Source of the DNA: an uncultured Oscillospiraceae bacterium
GTDB taxonomy: Bacteria > Bacillota > Clostridia > Oscillospirales > Oscillospiraceae
Assembly: GCA_947624385.1 (NCBI GenBank)
Contig: CANQJZ010000023.1
Location: 1 to 38,965, forward strand
DNA length: 38,965 bases
Reading direction: 5' to 3'
The number at the start of each line of letters is the position of its first letter. Position 1 is the stretch's first letter. A program made the translations under genes and the position numbers. The notes below the pieces were generated by a model. That model saw nothing but the letters and a program-made list of their open reading frames with translations. It was not told the DNA's origin and ran no database searches. Shown here in pieces: positions 25,682-34,177 of the stretch.

Positions 25682-25802
25682 AGCCTCCCCTGTGCAAGGG
25701 GAGGGGGACCGCGCGAAGCGCGGTGGAAGGGTTGTCCGTTAGCCTGCGTTACAACCCTCCAGTCACGCTTGCGCGTGACAGCCCCCCTTACACAGGGGGG
25801 CC
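25682..25802. repeat. MITE-like hairpin repeat, copy R2
   Basis: About 120 bp, same architecture as R1: CCTCCCC/GGGGAGG, CCGCGC/GCGCGG, GGGTTGT/ACAACCC, GTCACGC/GCGTGAC and CCCCCC/GGGGGG. The outer hairpins are again mutual inverted repeats. The inner hairpin arms differ from R1 but keep pairing. A further small palindrome, CCCCTTTGACAGGGG (25832-25846), lies between it and the rubredoxin gene. Confidence 0.8.
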
Positions 25803-25863
25803 GTCAACAATGTGCGGCTGGCGCCGCTTTCCCCTTTGACAGGGGGCTTTCAAAGCGGTGTTC

Positions 25864-26019
25864 TTATTCCTGGCTGAAACTCTCTTTGCCCGCGCCGCAG
25901 AGGGGGCACTCGAAATCGGCGGGCAGGTCCTCAAACTTGGTGCCGGGGGCGATGCCGTGTTCCGGGTCGCCGGCGGCCTCGTCATAGGTCCAGCCGCACA
26001 GATCGCAAACGTACTTCAT
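25864..26019 (-). CDS. Rubredoxin
   Basis: A 51-residue iron-sulfur electron carrier, too short for many ORF filters. It begins [18 protein letters not shown] and has the two Cys-X2-Cys knuckles that bind one iron (CDLC near residue 5 and CPLC near 38), with the usual spacer and [20 protein letters not shown] lies seven bases before ATG 26019. It follows the flavodiiron fusion gene by 20 bp on the same strand, so it probably donates electrons to it in oxygen or NO reduction. Confidence 0.95.
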   Translation of the reverse strand: MKYVCDLCGWTYDEAAGDPEHGIAPGTKFEDLPADFECPLCGAGKESFSQE

Positions 26020-26039
26020 ATTTTTATCCTCCTTATTTC

Positions 26040-27893
26040 TCAGCCCAGAGGCTCAAAGTCCTCGGGGCCGTGCTTACACAGCGGGCACACGAAATCCGCG
26101 GGCAGCTCGTCTCCCTCGTAGACGTAGCCGCAGATCTTGCACACGAAGCCCTTTTTCTTCTCCAGCACCGGGGGCTTGGGCTTGATGTGGTCGAAGTAAT
26201 ACTGATAGGTGCAGCTTTCCTCGTCGGAGAGCTTTTTCGCCTCGGTCACGTCCGCGATAAACAGGGTATGGGTGCCGCAGTCGATGGCCTGGACCACTTT
26301 CGCGGAGATACAGGCGTTGGCGTACCGGGTCAGGTAGCAAAGGCCGTTGGCGCTCCTGGCCGCGTCCACGTACCCCGCCAGCTTTTCCGTGGTCCGGCCG
26401 GACTCGAAGCCGAAGTGCTCGAAAAGGCTCATGGGCGCGGAAGTGGTCAGCACGGACACGTTGAACGCGCCGGTCTTGGCCACCATGTCGTGGGTGTAAT
26501 TTTCCTTGTTGACCGCGATAGAAATGCGCAGGGGCTTGCCCGTGACCTGCTGGACGGTGTTGATGATGCAGCCGTTGTCCTTCTGTCCATCCTTGGCGGT
26601 CAGCACGAACAGGCCGTAGCTCAATGTCCGGATGGCGGCGGAGTCGATGGCGGTGGGCTCCTTGGCGTTCTTGGCGTGGGCGGCGTCCTCCTGAGCCTTG
26701 ATATCGGCGGCCACCGCGTCGGCCAGGGCCTGAAGCTCGGCCAACTGGTCCTCCTTGAGGGCCGAGCGGAGGGTCAGGGACGCGTCCAGGATGGTCATGT
26801 TTTTCAAGGGCGCGAGAATGTCCCGCATGAGCTTGCCCGCCGTGGGAGCCCAGGAGCCGTTTTCCACCAGCGCCACGGTCCGGTTTTGCAGGTTATGGGC
26901 CGCGATGTCGTGCAGCAGGTTTTCCATGTTCACGAAGATGCCCGCGTTGTACGTGGTGGAGGCAAAGACGATGTGGCTGCACCGGAACGCCTCGGCCACG
27001 ATATAGGACGCATGTGTCACGGACACGTCGTACAGCGCGCTGCGCACGCCCTGTTCGGCCAGCCGCGCCGCAATGATCTCGGCGGCGTTTTCCGTGTGGC
27101 CGTACACGGAGGCGTAGGCGATCAGCACCTGGCTGTCCTCCGGGGTGTACCCGCTCCAGTGGACGTACTTGTCGATGAAGTCCCCGATGTTGCGCCGCCA
27201 CACGTACCCGTGCAGGGGGCAGATCATGGCGATGTCCAGCCCGGCGGCCTTTTTCAGCACCGCCTGGACCTGGTTGCCGTACTTGCCCACGATGTTGGTG
27301 TAATACCGCCGGGCCTCGTCCATGTACACCTTGTCCATGGAGGCGTGGTCGGCGAATATCCCGCCGTCCAGCGCCCCGAAAGAGCCGAAGGCGTCCGCGG
27401 AGAACAGGAGCTTTTCGCTGGTCTCATAGGTCATCATGACCTCCGGCCAGTGGACCATGGGGGCCATCACGAAGGCGAAGGTGTGCGCGCCGGTGCAGAG
27501 GGTGTCGCCCTCCTTGACCAGATGGACCCGGCTGTCCACGTCAAAAGTGAAAAACTGCTTCATCATGGCCGCGATCTTGGCGTTGCAGACGATCTTGGCG
27601 TTGGGATAGCGCAGGGCCAGCTCCTCGATGGTGGCGGCGTGGTCCGGCTCCATGTGGTTCACGATGAGGAAGTTGAGGTCCTCGCCCCCCAGCAGGTGGG
27701 CGATGTTTTCGAAAAACACGTCCCGGACGGCCCGGTCCACCGTGTCCACCACCACGTTCTGGGTGTCCTTCACAAAATAGGAGTTGTAGCTTACCCCGTT
27801 GGGCACGGGGTACACGTTCTCAAAAAGGCTGATGCGCCGGTCGTTGCCGCCGATCCAGGTGACAGTATCGGTGACCTTTTTCACACAGTACAT
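26040..27893 (-). CDS. Flavodiiron protein fused to flavin reductase and rubredoxin domains
   Basis: Cytoplasmic O2/NO-detoxifying enzyme of 617 residues. Residues 1-250 are the metallo-beta-lactamase-like diiron domain with H80, E82, D84, H148, D167 and H228 as ligands. About 254-400 is flavodoxin-like ([19 protein letters not shown]), holding FMN. About 430-570 is a flavin-reductase-like split barrel ([19 protein letters not shown]). 582-617 is a rubredoxin with CKIC and CPLC. In acetogens such as Moorella, FprA and a separate Hrb (flavin reductase plus rubredoxin) work as partners; this is the two in one chain. AAGGAGG precedes ATG 27893. The small rubredoxin gene follows. Reduction chain NAD(P)H to flavin to rubredoxin to diiron is inferred. 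Confidence 0.93.
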   Translation of the reverse strand: MYCVKKVTDTVTWIGGNDRRISLFENVYPVPNGVSYNSYFVKDTQNVVVDTVDRAVRDVFFENIAHLLGGEDLNFLIVNHMEPDHAATIEELALRYPNAKIVCNAKIAAMMKQFFTFDVDSRVHLVKEGDTLCTGAHTFAFVMAPMVHWPEVMMTYETSEKLLFSADAFGSFGALDGGIFADHASMDKVYMDEARRYYTNIVGKYGNQVQAVLKKAAGLDIAMICPLHGYVWRRNIGDFIDKYVHWSGYTPEDSQVLIAYASVYGHTENAAEIIAARLAEQGVRSALYDVSVTHASYIVAEAFRCSHIVFASTTYNAGIFVNMENLLHDIAAHNLQNRTVALVENGSWAPTAGKLMRDILAPLKNMTILDASLTLRSALKEDQLAELQALADAVAADIKAQEDAAHAKNAKEPTAIDSAAIRTLSYGLFVLTAKDGQKDNGCIINTVQQVTGKPLRISIAVNKENYTHDMVAKTGAFNVSVLTTSAPMSLFEHFGFESGRTTEKLAGYVDAARSANGLCYLTRYANACISAKVVQAIDCGTHTLFIADVTEAKKLSDEESCTYQYYFDHIKPKPPVLEKKKGFVCKICGYVYEGDELPADFVCPLCKHGPEDFEPLG

Positions 27894-27932
27894 ACGTTTT
27901 CCTCCTTGGGGAGATTCAAATTATATCGTCCT

Positions 27933-27961
27933 ATTATACCCATATATGGTACAAGTTGCAA
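27933..27961 (-). promoter_or_regulatory. Promoter of the flavodiiron-rubredoxin unit
   Basis: Minus-strand -35 TTGCAA (27961-27956) and -10 TATAAT (27938-27933), spacer 17. A second ATATAAT lies at about 27925-27919. No clear operator. Confidence 0.75.
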
Positions 27962-27965
27962 GGTG

Positions 27966-28730
27966 TCATTTGACGCCCAGCAGCCAGAACCGCCACATGG
28001 CGCATGCCTCCCGGATGGCGTAGTTGAGAAAGAGGCTGAACTTTGTGGTCCGGGCCGGCACCAGTACCGGCTGGCAGCCCAGCTTTTTTGCCATCCAGCC
28101 CAGCCGGTGCAGGTGATATTCGCTGGATAAGATGGCGATCTTCCCGGCGGTGTCCCCGCCCTGGGCCTGGATAATGGCCAGGGAGTTTACCAGATTTTCA
28201 TAGCTGCTGGCGGACTTGTCCTCCAGGAGAAGTCTGGCCGTGTCCACGCCGCGGGCCGCGAGCCAGTCGTACATCGCCTGGGCCTCGGAAATATCCTCCC
28301 CCGGACCCTGCCCGCCGGACAATATAACAGTGCTGTCCGGGTTTTCGTCTATCCACACCAGCGCTCTTTCCAGCCTATCGGTCATGGAGCGGGAGGGGGT
28401 GGAGCCGTTGACCCCCGCGCCGCAGACGATGAGCCAGGGCGCGGTGGTGTCCTCGCTGCCCCGGGCATCGGCCAGCACCGGTATCTCCGCCACCAGAAAC
28501 AGCGGCAGCCCGATGACGATGGCCAGCGCCAGCAGCGCCCGCATCACCCGGCTCACCCTTGTGTTGCGCCGGGAAAACAGGGCGAACAGCGCAAGCCATA
28601 GGGCCAGCGCCAGAAACACCAGCGCCGACATCCGATAGCCCACGGGTACGAACTCGAAAAATATACCGGCCGCGAGGGAAATACCGGCGGCGATGTACAG
28701 CGCCTTTTGCGCCCGCGTCAGATCATGCAT
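27966..28730 (-). CDS. YdcF/SanA-like membrane protein (DUF218)
   Basis: Protein of 254 residues. Three or four hydrophobic segments in the first 95 residues are followed by a DUF218 domain: APWLIVCGAGVNGSTPSRSM, STVILSGGQGPGEDISEA (about 135-150) and ILSSEYHLHRLGWMAKKLG near 210. The conserved acid and His residues of the family are present. Relatives (ElyC, SanA) affect envelope integrity and may act on lipid-carrier or nucleotide substrates; the reaction is unknown. Its start overlaps the end of the ABC-F gene by eight bases, so it is translated from the same mRNA. Confidence 0.85.
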   Translation of the reverse strand: MHDLTRAQKALYIAAGISLAAGIFFEFVPVGYRMSALVFLALALWLALFALFSRRNTRVSRVMRALLALAIVIGLPLFLVAEIPVLADARGSEDTTAPWLIVCGAGVNGSTPSRSMTDRLERALVWIDENPDSTVILSGGQGPGEDISEAQAMYDWLAARGVDTARLLLEDKSASSYENLVNSLAIIQAQGGDTAGKIAILSSEYHLHRLGWMAKKLGCQPVLVPARTTKFSLFLNYAIREACAMWRFWLLGVK

Positions 28731-30594
28731 CCGCCAGCGCCTCCCATTCGCCGTAAAGCCCGTCCAGCTGTTCCTGCAAAGCCGCCTTTTCCGAGCCCAG
28801 CTCCATAAGCTTTTGATAGTCCGTGGCGTTGGCCTCCTCCTGGGCGGTCAGATCGCCGATGGCGCTTTCCAGCTTTTCTATCTCCCGTTCCAGCCGGGCC
28901 AGCTTTTTGGCCGGGTCGCCGGCCCGTGCGGGCCGGGCCGCCTTGGGGGCCTTGGCCTCGTGGTGCCTGGCGGCCAGCGTCAGCTCCGTCTGCCGGGCCT
29001 TGTACGCCTGAAATTCCGTGTACCCCCCGGCGAAGTCCGTGAGCTTGCCGTCCTTGAGCTCCCAGATACGGGTGGCGAACCGGTCCGTGAACCACCGGTC
29101 GTGGCTGACGAACAGCAGCGTCCCGCCGTAATCGTCCAGGGCGTTTTCGATCCACTCCCGGCTGGCGATGTCCAGGTGGTTGGTGGGCTCGTCCAAAATG
29201 AGGAAGTTGATGTCCGACTTCATGAGCATGCACAGCCGCAGCCGGCTCTGCTCCCCGCCGGAGAGACTTCCTACCGTCTTGAACACGTCCTCGCCGGTGA
29301 AGTTGAACGCGGCCAGCCGGTCCCGTGCGTCCTGGGGCAGGGCCTTGTCGTCGTAGATCAGCGTGTCCACCAGCGTCCGCTCCGGGTGGTCGAAGGTGAC
29401 CAGCTGGGGCAGGTACGCCGTGCGCACGGCGGGACCAAGCCGGGTATAGCCCGCGTCAGGGGTCACCTCGCCCAGGATTATCTTCACCAGCGTGGACTTG
29501 CCGCTGCCGTTGTCGCCCATGACGGCCACCCGCTCGCCGGGGCGTATCAGCAGTTCCAGGTGCTCAAAAAGCCTCTTGTCCCCAAAGCTCTTGCCCAGGT
29601 CGTCTATGACCAGCGCCTCGTCGCCCAACAGCTCCCGCTCCTTGAACCGGACGTTCAGCTTCCGCGCACTGGTGGGCTTGGGAGCGGTCTGCAATTTGGC
29701 GATGCGCTTTTCCATGGAAAACGCCCGCTTATAGAGCTTGTCGTTGCCCAGAAACGCCCACAGCCGCAGGTCCCTGGCCGCCTGCTCCAAATGGGCGATC
29801 TCCCGCTGGCTCTTCTCGTACTGCTTTTGCATCTCCTGATACCGCCGCTGCTTTTCCGCGATATAGAAGCTGTAGTTGCCCGCGTAAAACTGGCACACGC
29901 CCTGGTCCAGCTCAATGGTCCGCTGGACCACCGTGTCCAGAAACCACCGGTCGTGGCTCACGGTGAGCACGGTGCCCTGAAAGCGCAGCAAAAAATCCTC
30001 CAGCCATTGGGTGCTCTTCAGATCCAAATGGTTGGTGGGCTCGTCCAGGAGCAATATGTCCGTGTCCTCCAATAAAAGCCGCGCCAGGTTCACCCGCGTT
30101 TTCTCCCCGCCGGAGAGGCTGGCGAAATCCTGCACGCGCATAGCGGGGGAGATGTCCAGGCCGTTTGCCACCCTATCCCGCTCAAAGTCGGTGTTATAGC
30201 CCCCCAGCCGGTCGTATTCCGCGGCCAGCGCGTCGTACCTTGCCAGAGTGGCGGGGGAGTCGTCGGTCTGCATGGCGGCCTCCAGGGCCGTCATTTTTTC
30301 CCGAATACGGTCCAGGTGCCGGAACGCGGAGCGGAGCACGTCTTCTGTGGTGTACCCCTCCGGGTAGACGGGTATCTGGGAGATAAGGCCCACCCGCTTG
30401 CCCGCGGCCAGGACCACGGTCCCCTCGTCCGGCTCCAGCGCGCCGGTGAGCACGCGAAGCAGGGTGGTTTTGCCGGCCCCGTTGGGACCCAGCAGCGCCA
30501 CCCGCTCCCCGGCCTGTACGTCAAAGCTCACGCCCCGGAGGATCTCTGTCCCCCCAAAGCCCTTTTTTACATTTTGCAGCGATATATCGATCAT
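28723..30594 (-). CDS. ABC-F family ATPase, Uup-like
   Basis: Cytoplasmic twin-ATPase of 623 residues without membrane segments. The first cassette has GPNGAGKT (36-43), LSGGEKTRVNLARLLLEDTD and LLDEPTNHLDL. A linker rich in charged residues follows (YIAEKQRRYQEMQKQYEKSQ). The second cassette has GDNGSGKST, LSGGEQSRLRLCML and LDEPTNHLDI. The C-terminal 60 residues form a coiled coil (LARLEREIEKLESAIGDL) as in Uup. ABC-F proteins act on ribosomes in translation or antibiotic resistance; the coiled-coil tail favours Uup/housekeeping over a resistance factor. The start at 30594 lacks a strong Shine-Dalgarno. Confidence 0.92.
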   Translation of the reverse strand: MIDISLQNVKKGFGGTEILRGVSFDVQAGERVALLGPNGAGKTTLLRVLTGALEPDEGTVVLAAGKRVGLISQIPVYPEGYTTEDVLRSAFRHLDRIREKMTALEAAMQTDDSPATLARYDALAAEYDRLGGYNTDFERDRVANGLDISPAMRVQDFASLSGGEKTRVNLARLLLEDTDILLLDEPTNHLDLKSTQWLEDFLLRFQGTVLTVSHDRWFLDTVVQRTIELDQGVCQFYAGNYSFYIAEKQRRYQEMQKQYEKSQREIAHLEQAARDLRLWAFLGNDKLYKRAFSMEKRIAKLQTAPKPTSARKLNVRFKERELLGDEALVIDDLGKSFGDKRLFEHLELLIRPGERVAVMGDNGSGKSTLVKIILGEVTPDAGYTRLGPAVRTAYLPQLVTFDHPERTLVDTLIYDDKALPQDARDRLAAFNFTGEDVFKTVGSLSGGEQSRLRLCMLMKSDINFLILDEPTNHLDIASREWIENALDDYGGTLLFVSHDRWFTDRFATRIWELKDGKLTDFAGGYTEFQAYKARQTELTLAARHHEAKAPKAARPARAGDPAKKLARLEREIEKLESAIGDLTAQEEANATDYQKLMELGSEKAALQEQLDGLYGEWEALADA

Positions 30595-30620
30595 GGAATA
30601 AACTGCCTTGATTCATATTA

Positions 30621-30739
30621 AGCCCCCCTTGTCAAAGGGGGGTGGGCCGCCGTCAGGCGGCTCGGGGGGATTGCTGTTAGACGACGACAATCCCCCAGTC
30701 AGCGCTTCGCGCTGCCAGCCCCCTTTAACAAGGGGGCCA
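30621..30739. repeat. MITE-like hairpin repeat, copy R3
   Basis: Same plan as R1 and R2: CCCCCCTT/AAGGGGGG, GCCGCC/GGCGG, GGGGGATTG/CAATCCCCC, CAGCGC/GCGCTG and CCCCTT/AAGGGG. Outer hairpins are mutual inverted repeats (loop region TTGTCAAA at one end, TTGTTAAA on the complement of the other). It separates the PBP gene end from the ABC-F start and may act as a terminator for the former's transcript. Confidence 0.78.
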
Positions 30740-30753
30740 TAAGCGGTAATGTT

Positions 30754-32064
30754 TCACCCCAGCACCTGGACAGCTTTCTGTAATACTGTCCTCGCTATCG
30801 GCGCGGCGACGCCGTAGCCGCTGCCGGCCCGCTCCGCCAGGACCACGAAGGCCAGCGGCGCGTTGGCGTTGGTGATGAATCCGGCGAACCAGGCGTGGGA
30901 GCCGCCGTATGTCTCGGCGGTGCCTGTCTTGGCGTGCAGCTCAAGGCCCGGGAAATTGCCCGCCCCGCCGTACTCATAGGAGACGTTGTAGCTCATCATC
31001 TCCGAGAGCGTCTTGGCCGTGGAGGGCTCTATGAGCTCCGTGGTGCCACAGCGCTTGCCGTACAAAATCGTCGGCTCCACCACGGTCCCCCCGTTGGCGA
31101 TGGCGCCCACGAACCGCAGGAACGCGTACGGGTTCACCAGGTCGTCGTACTGCCCGATGCCCTCCCAGGCGGCGTCGCCGTCATTGGCGGCGGCGGGCGC
31201 GCTGCCCGCGGCGGTGGGGATGTCCTTATTGAGGGTGTGGGCGCTGGTGAGGCCGTATTTTTCCGCGTACTGGCTGATGAGCGTCCCTCCAAGCTGGCGG
31301 GATATCTCCCCAAATGCCACGTTGCAGGAGCATGCTAACGCCTGTTCCACGGTGATGGTGCCGTGGGTGCCGGAGCACTTGACGGTCTGCCCGCCGATGA
31401 CGGTGCTGCCGGTGCAGGTGAAGGTCTGGTCCCATATGTCCGGGATATTCTCGATGGCGGCGGCCATGGTCACCAGCTTGAACACGGACCCGGGCGTGAA
31501 CGTGGAGCTGACGGCCCGGTTGATGAACGCCCCGTCGCCGGGTTCTGCCGGTACGCCCTGCTCCGGGTCCCACCCCGGCGTGGACACCATGCACAGGATC
31601 TCCCCGGTCTGATAGTTGTACACCAGCACGGTGCCCTTATTGCTTCCCAGGGCGTTATAGGCCGCGGCGGATATGTCCGCGTCCAGCGTCAGCTTCATGG
31701 ACCCGCCCTTTGTGGTGGTGCCGGTCAGGAAGGAGTAGTTGATGAACTTGTCCCGGAAGATGCTCAGCACGCTTGTGCCGATGTTGCCCTCCAGATCGCC
31801 CACCACGTGCAGACACCCCCTGCGCACGGCGCTGTCCTCGGCGTAGTGAAAGCCGTCCTCACCGGCGGCGGCCAGCACGGTTCCGTTTCTGTCCGTGACG
31901 GAGCCCCGGTTCAAAAGCCCGTTGGTATAGATGCTGTCGTTGGCGTAAAAGGTGGCCCAGTCGCCCCCGTCCCGGACCAGCCGAACGAGGTACACGCCCA
32001 GACCGGCAATTACAAGCGCGGCCAGCACCAGCACGGAAAGGGCGCGGTTCGTGACTTTTTTCAT
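30754..32064 (-). CDS. Class B penicillin-binding protein (transpeptidase)
   Basis: Membrane-anchored transpeptidase of 436 residues. The membrane anchor is near 8-28 and the class B motif RGSVTDRNGTVLA is at 53-65. The catalytic set is S193-V-F-K196, S246-C-N248 and K379-T-G381. The N-terminal non-catalytic part is short compared with PBP2 or FtsI (usually 550-700 residues), as in actinobacterial PbpA. It overlaps the upstream FHA-FtsW/RodA gene by four bases; SEDS glycosyltransferase and class B PBP pairs work together in septal, elongation or spore-wall synthesis. Which process is not told by the sequence. Confidence 0.92.
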   Translation of the reverse strand: MKKVTNRALSVLVLAALVIAGLGVYLVRLVRDGGDWATFYANDSIYTNGLLNRGSVTDRNGTVLAAAGEDGFHYAEDSAVRRGCLHVVGDLEGNIGTSVLSIFRDKFINYSFLTGTTTKGGSMKLTLDADISAAAYNALGSNKGTVLVYNYQTGEILCMVSTPGWDPEQGVPAEPGDGAFINRAVSSTFTPGSVFKLVTMAAAIENIPDIWDQTFTCTGSTVIGGQTVKCSGTHGTITVEQALACSCNVAFGEISRQLGGTLISQYAEKYGLTSAHTLNKDIPTAAGSAPAAANDGDAAWEGIGQYDDLVNPYAFLRFVGAIANGGTVVEPTILYGKRCGTTELIEPSTAKTLSEMMSYNVSYEYGGAGNFPGLELHAKTGTAETYGGSHAWFAGFITNANAPLAFVVLAERAGSGYGVAAPIARTVLQKAVQVLG

Positions 32065-33851
32065 TCCGAACGCCCTCCCTGATAGTACCCGTCGTCGTCA
32101 TAATAGCCGTCCTCGGGCAGGTAGTCGGCCCCGTCGTCGTCCACGCCCGCGCCGCCGGAGAACTTCTCCGGCCGCTTCACGGCGAAGCTGGCGTTGGCCC
32201 GGGTGTCGCAGCTCTTGATGAACGACAGCAGCATCCAAAACGATAAAAGGCTGGTGCCGCCCATGGACGCGAAGGGGAACGTGACGCCCGTGAAGGGCAA
32301 TATATCCATGGGGCCGAACACGTTCAAAATGATCTGCACCAGCATCATGCTCACCGTGGCGGAGGCCGCGATGACGAAATAGCTGGACCGGCCGGAGGAC
32401 GCGTTTTTCACCACGAACCCCGCCAGGGCCAGCAGGGACCCCACGCAGGCCAGCGCCGTGAGCAGCCCCATCTCCTCGCTGATGACGGCGAAGACCATGT
32501 CCGTCTCGGCCGCGTAAATATCCACGAGCCACCCGTTGCCGGCGCCCTGGCCGAACAGTCCGCCGCTGGCGGCGGCGCTCATAGCCCGCACCTGCTGATA
32601 GCCCTTTTCGTACACGTCTTCCCACACGTGGCCCCACACGGCGAAGCGGCTGAGGGTCTCCGGCTTCAGAGACAATACCACCATCACCGCCAGCACCGCG
32701 CTTCCCACGGCCAGAAAGGCGGTGGCGAAGCTGCCCGAGCGCATGTAGGAGATGACCAAAAACGTGACGAAAAACACCAGGGCCGTGCCGAAGTCGCCCA
32801 TCAGGGCCAGCAGCCCCACGCAGGCGGCGGAAAAGCCGATGTAGAAGATAAGGTTTCGGTTCACGAACAGCCTGTCCAGCGTGGCCGCTCCGGCGTACAC
32901 GTACAGCACCTTCACGAACTCCGACGGCTGGACGGTCAGCGACCCGAACTCGATCCAGCTTCTGGCCCCGTTTCGCACCGGGGCGATCACCAGCGTCACG
33001 GCCAGCAGCCCCACCGCGGCCACCGCCGCGAACAGCCGCGTGGCCTGGACGCGCTTCAAGTCCCGCAGCCACAGGCACATGAACACGAACAGCCCTATGG
33101 CCGCCAGAAACAGCACGATCTGCTTGAACATGTCGTCCGGCGTCTTGGACGCGCACACGCTCATGCCCACCGTGGACAGAAACAGCGCCAGTATCTCCGG
33201 CTCAAAGCCCCGCTGGCCCGACGCCCGGACCACGATGAAATAGCTCCACTGGACCGTGGCGAGAATGGCGAAGCCCATGGCCACGCCCACCCCCGCGTCC
33301 GGGTTGTATGTAAGCTGCTGCAGGAGCAGCAACACCTGAAACACCGTCAGCAGCAGCATGGTCACGCTGGGCCGCACGTGCCGGCCGGGGGCGTGGCGGT
33401 ACTTGAGAAGGCTGGCCCGCTCCTGCTCCGTCAGGTCCACGAACCTTGTGGATATCTGCCCCAGGGTCAGCACGTCCGCGTCCCGCACGACGGCCCCGCC
33501 GGTCCGGACAGGCTCGCCGTTCACGTACGTCTCGCCCTTGCCCAGATTATAGACCGTCCAGTCCCCCTGGGGACTGCGGATGAGACAGGCGTGCATCTTC
33601 TCCACGGATGGGTCGTCCACCTGCCCGTCCACGCTCCTGGCCCGGCCTAAGATGCACTCCCAGTGGCGCAGAGGGACCATGATGTTGCCGGTCATATAGA
33701 GATAGGCCCACGTCTCCGGCTCGTACCGCTCCCGGAGCATGCTGCGCACGCACCGGGCCACGATGGCCACCGCCACCAGCGGCAGCACGTACCGGGACAG
33801 GTTGGCCAGCATCGGGCCGGCCTTGCCGAAGATCAGCGTCAGAATGTCCAA
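32061..33851 (-). CDS. FHA domain-FtsW/RodA (SEDS) fusion protein, TTG start
   Basis: Membrane protein of 596 residues. An N-terminal membrane segment (about 12-37) is followed by a cytoplasmic forkhead-associated domain (about 58-145; CILGRARSVDGQVDDPSVEK then MHACLI, and LGKGETYVNG), which binds phosphothreonine in the family. The rest, from about 165, is a SEDS glycan polymerase with about ten segments (GARSWIEFGSLTVQPSEFVK; GLFGQGAGNG; AVISEEMGLL; GVTFPFASMGGTSLL). The start is TTG 33851, with AAAGGAGG eight bases before it. The paired PBP overlaps its 3' end. In mycobacteria an FHA protein and RodA are separate genes near pbpA; here they are one chain. A Thr kinase would be the expected controller but is not in the window. 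Confidence 0.92.
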   Translation of the reverse strand: MDILTLIFGKAGPMLANLSRYVLPLVAVAIVARCVRSMLRERYEPETWAYLYMTGNIMVPLRHWECILGRARSVDGQVDDPSVEKMHACLIRSPQGDWTVYNLGKGETYVNGEPVRTGGAVVRDADVLTLGQISTRFVDLTEQERASLLKYRHAPGRHVRPSVTMLLLTVFQVLLLLQQLTYNPDAGVGVAMGFAILATVQWSYFIVVRASGQRGFEPEILALFLSTVGMSVCASKTPDDMFKQIVLFLAAIGLFVFMCLWLRDLKRVQATRLFAAVAAVGLLAVTLVIAPVRNGARSWIEFGSLTVQPSEFVKVLYVYAGAATLDRLFVNRNLIFYIGFSAACVGLLALMGDFGTALVFFVTFLVISYMRSGSFATAFLAVGSAVLAVMVVLSLKPETLSRFAVWGHVWEDVYEKGYQQVRAMSAAASGGLFGQGAGNGWLVDIYAAETDMVFAVISEEMGLLTALACVGSLLALAGFVVKNASSGRSSYFVIAASATVSMMLVQIILNVFGPMDILPFTGVTFPFASMGGTSLLSFWMLLSFIKSCDTRANASFAVKRPEKFSGGAGVDDDGADYLPEDGYYDDDGYYQGGRSE

Positions 33852-33884
33852 TCCCCTACCTCCTTTGGCAGGATATCACCTGAC

Positions 33885-33913
33885 ATTATACATTCTTGTA
33901 ACTAAAATGTAAA
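33885..33913 (-). promoter_or_regulatory. Promoter of the FHA-FtsW/PBP pair
   Basis: Minus-strand -35 TTTACA (33913-33908) and -10 TATAAT (33890-33885), spacer 17, giving a leader of about 27 bases before the Shine-Dalgarno region. Confidence 0.78.
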
Positions 33914-33983
33914 CTGTTAGTTACCGTCGCCACCAAAAAAGGTGTTCCCGGCCCTGCCGGGGACGCGCTGGATTTTAATTCTT

Positions 33984-34096
33984 CTCTCCCTCAGTCAGCG
34001 CAGAGCGCTGACAGCCCCCTCGTCAGAGGGGGCCATATTCTTTTCCGCGGTAGAGGATCAGCCTCCCTCTGACGAGGGAGGTGGCGCGGCGCTTAT
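33984..34096. repeat. Hairpin-repeat remnant(s), R4
   Basis: The right half of a MITE-like element (CAGCGC/GCGCTG, then CCCCCTCGTCAGAGGGGG, 33992-34033) is followed after 25 bp by a left-end hairpin of another (CCTCCCTCTGACGAGGGAGG, 34062-34081). The two ends share the TCTGACGAG core in inverted order, so they look like matching termini that have swapped places or belong to neighbouring copies. A further small hairpin, GCACGC/GCGTGC, is at 34112-34128. Confidence 0.65.
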
Positions 34097-34139
34097 CGGG
34101 GTCCCCACGCGGCACGCCTGTCGCGTGCTCCGACAACAG

Positions 34140-34168
34140 TTGACGTAACGACCGCAAAAGAGTATATT
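34140..34168 (+). promoter_or_regulatory. Promoter of the NusG-domain-II/Gx-transporter unit
   Basis: -35 TTGACG (34140-34145) and -10 TATATT (34163-34168), spacer 17. The predicted start (about 34175-34178) is at or within 3 bases of an ATG. Confidence 0.75.
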
Positions 34169-34177
34169 ATTGCTGTT

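Noticed and set aside
23096-25802. Composite transposon carrying the surface-protein gene
   Set aside because: The flanking repeats carry no transposase, and I see no target-site duplication; a recombination-based explanation is kept as a finding instead.
28723-30594. Antibiotic-resistance ABC-F protein
   Set aside because: The coiled-coil C-terminal tail and lack of an extended resistance-type interdomain loop fit the Uup-like housekeeping group better; no resistance context is present.
30621-30739. tRNA or other cloverleaf RNA gene in the hairpin repeats
   Set aside because: The multi-hairpin shape is not a tRNA: no T-loop GGTTCRA, no CCA-compatible acceptor stem, and the same element recurs between unrelated genes.
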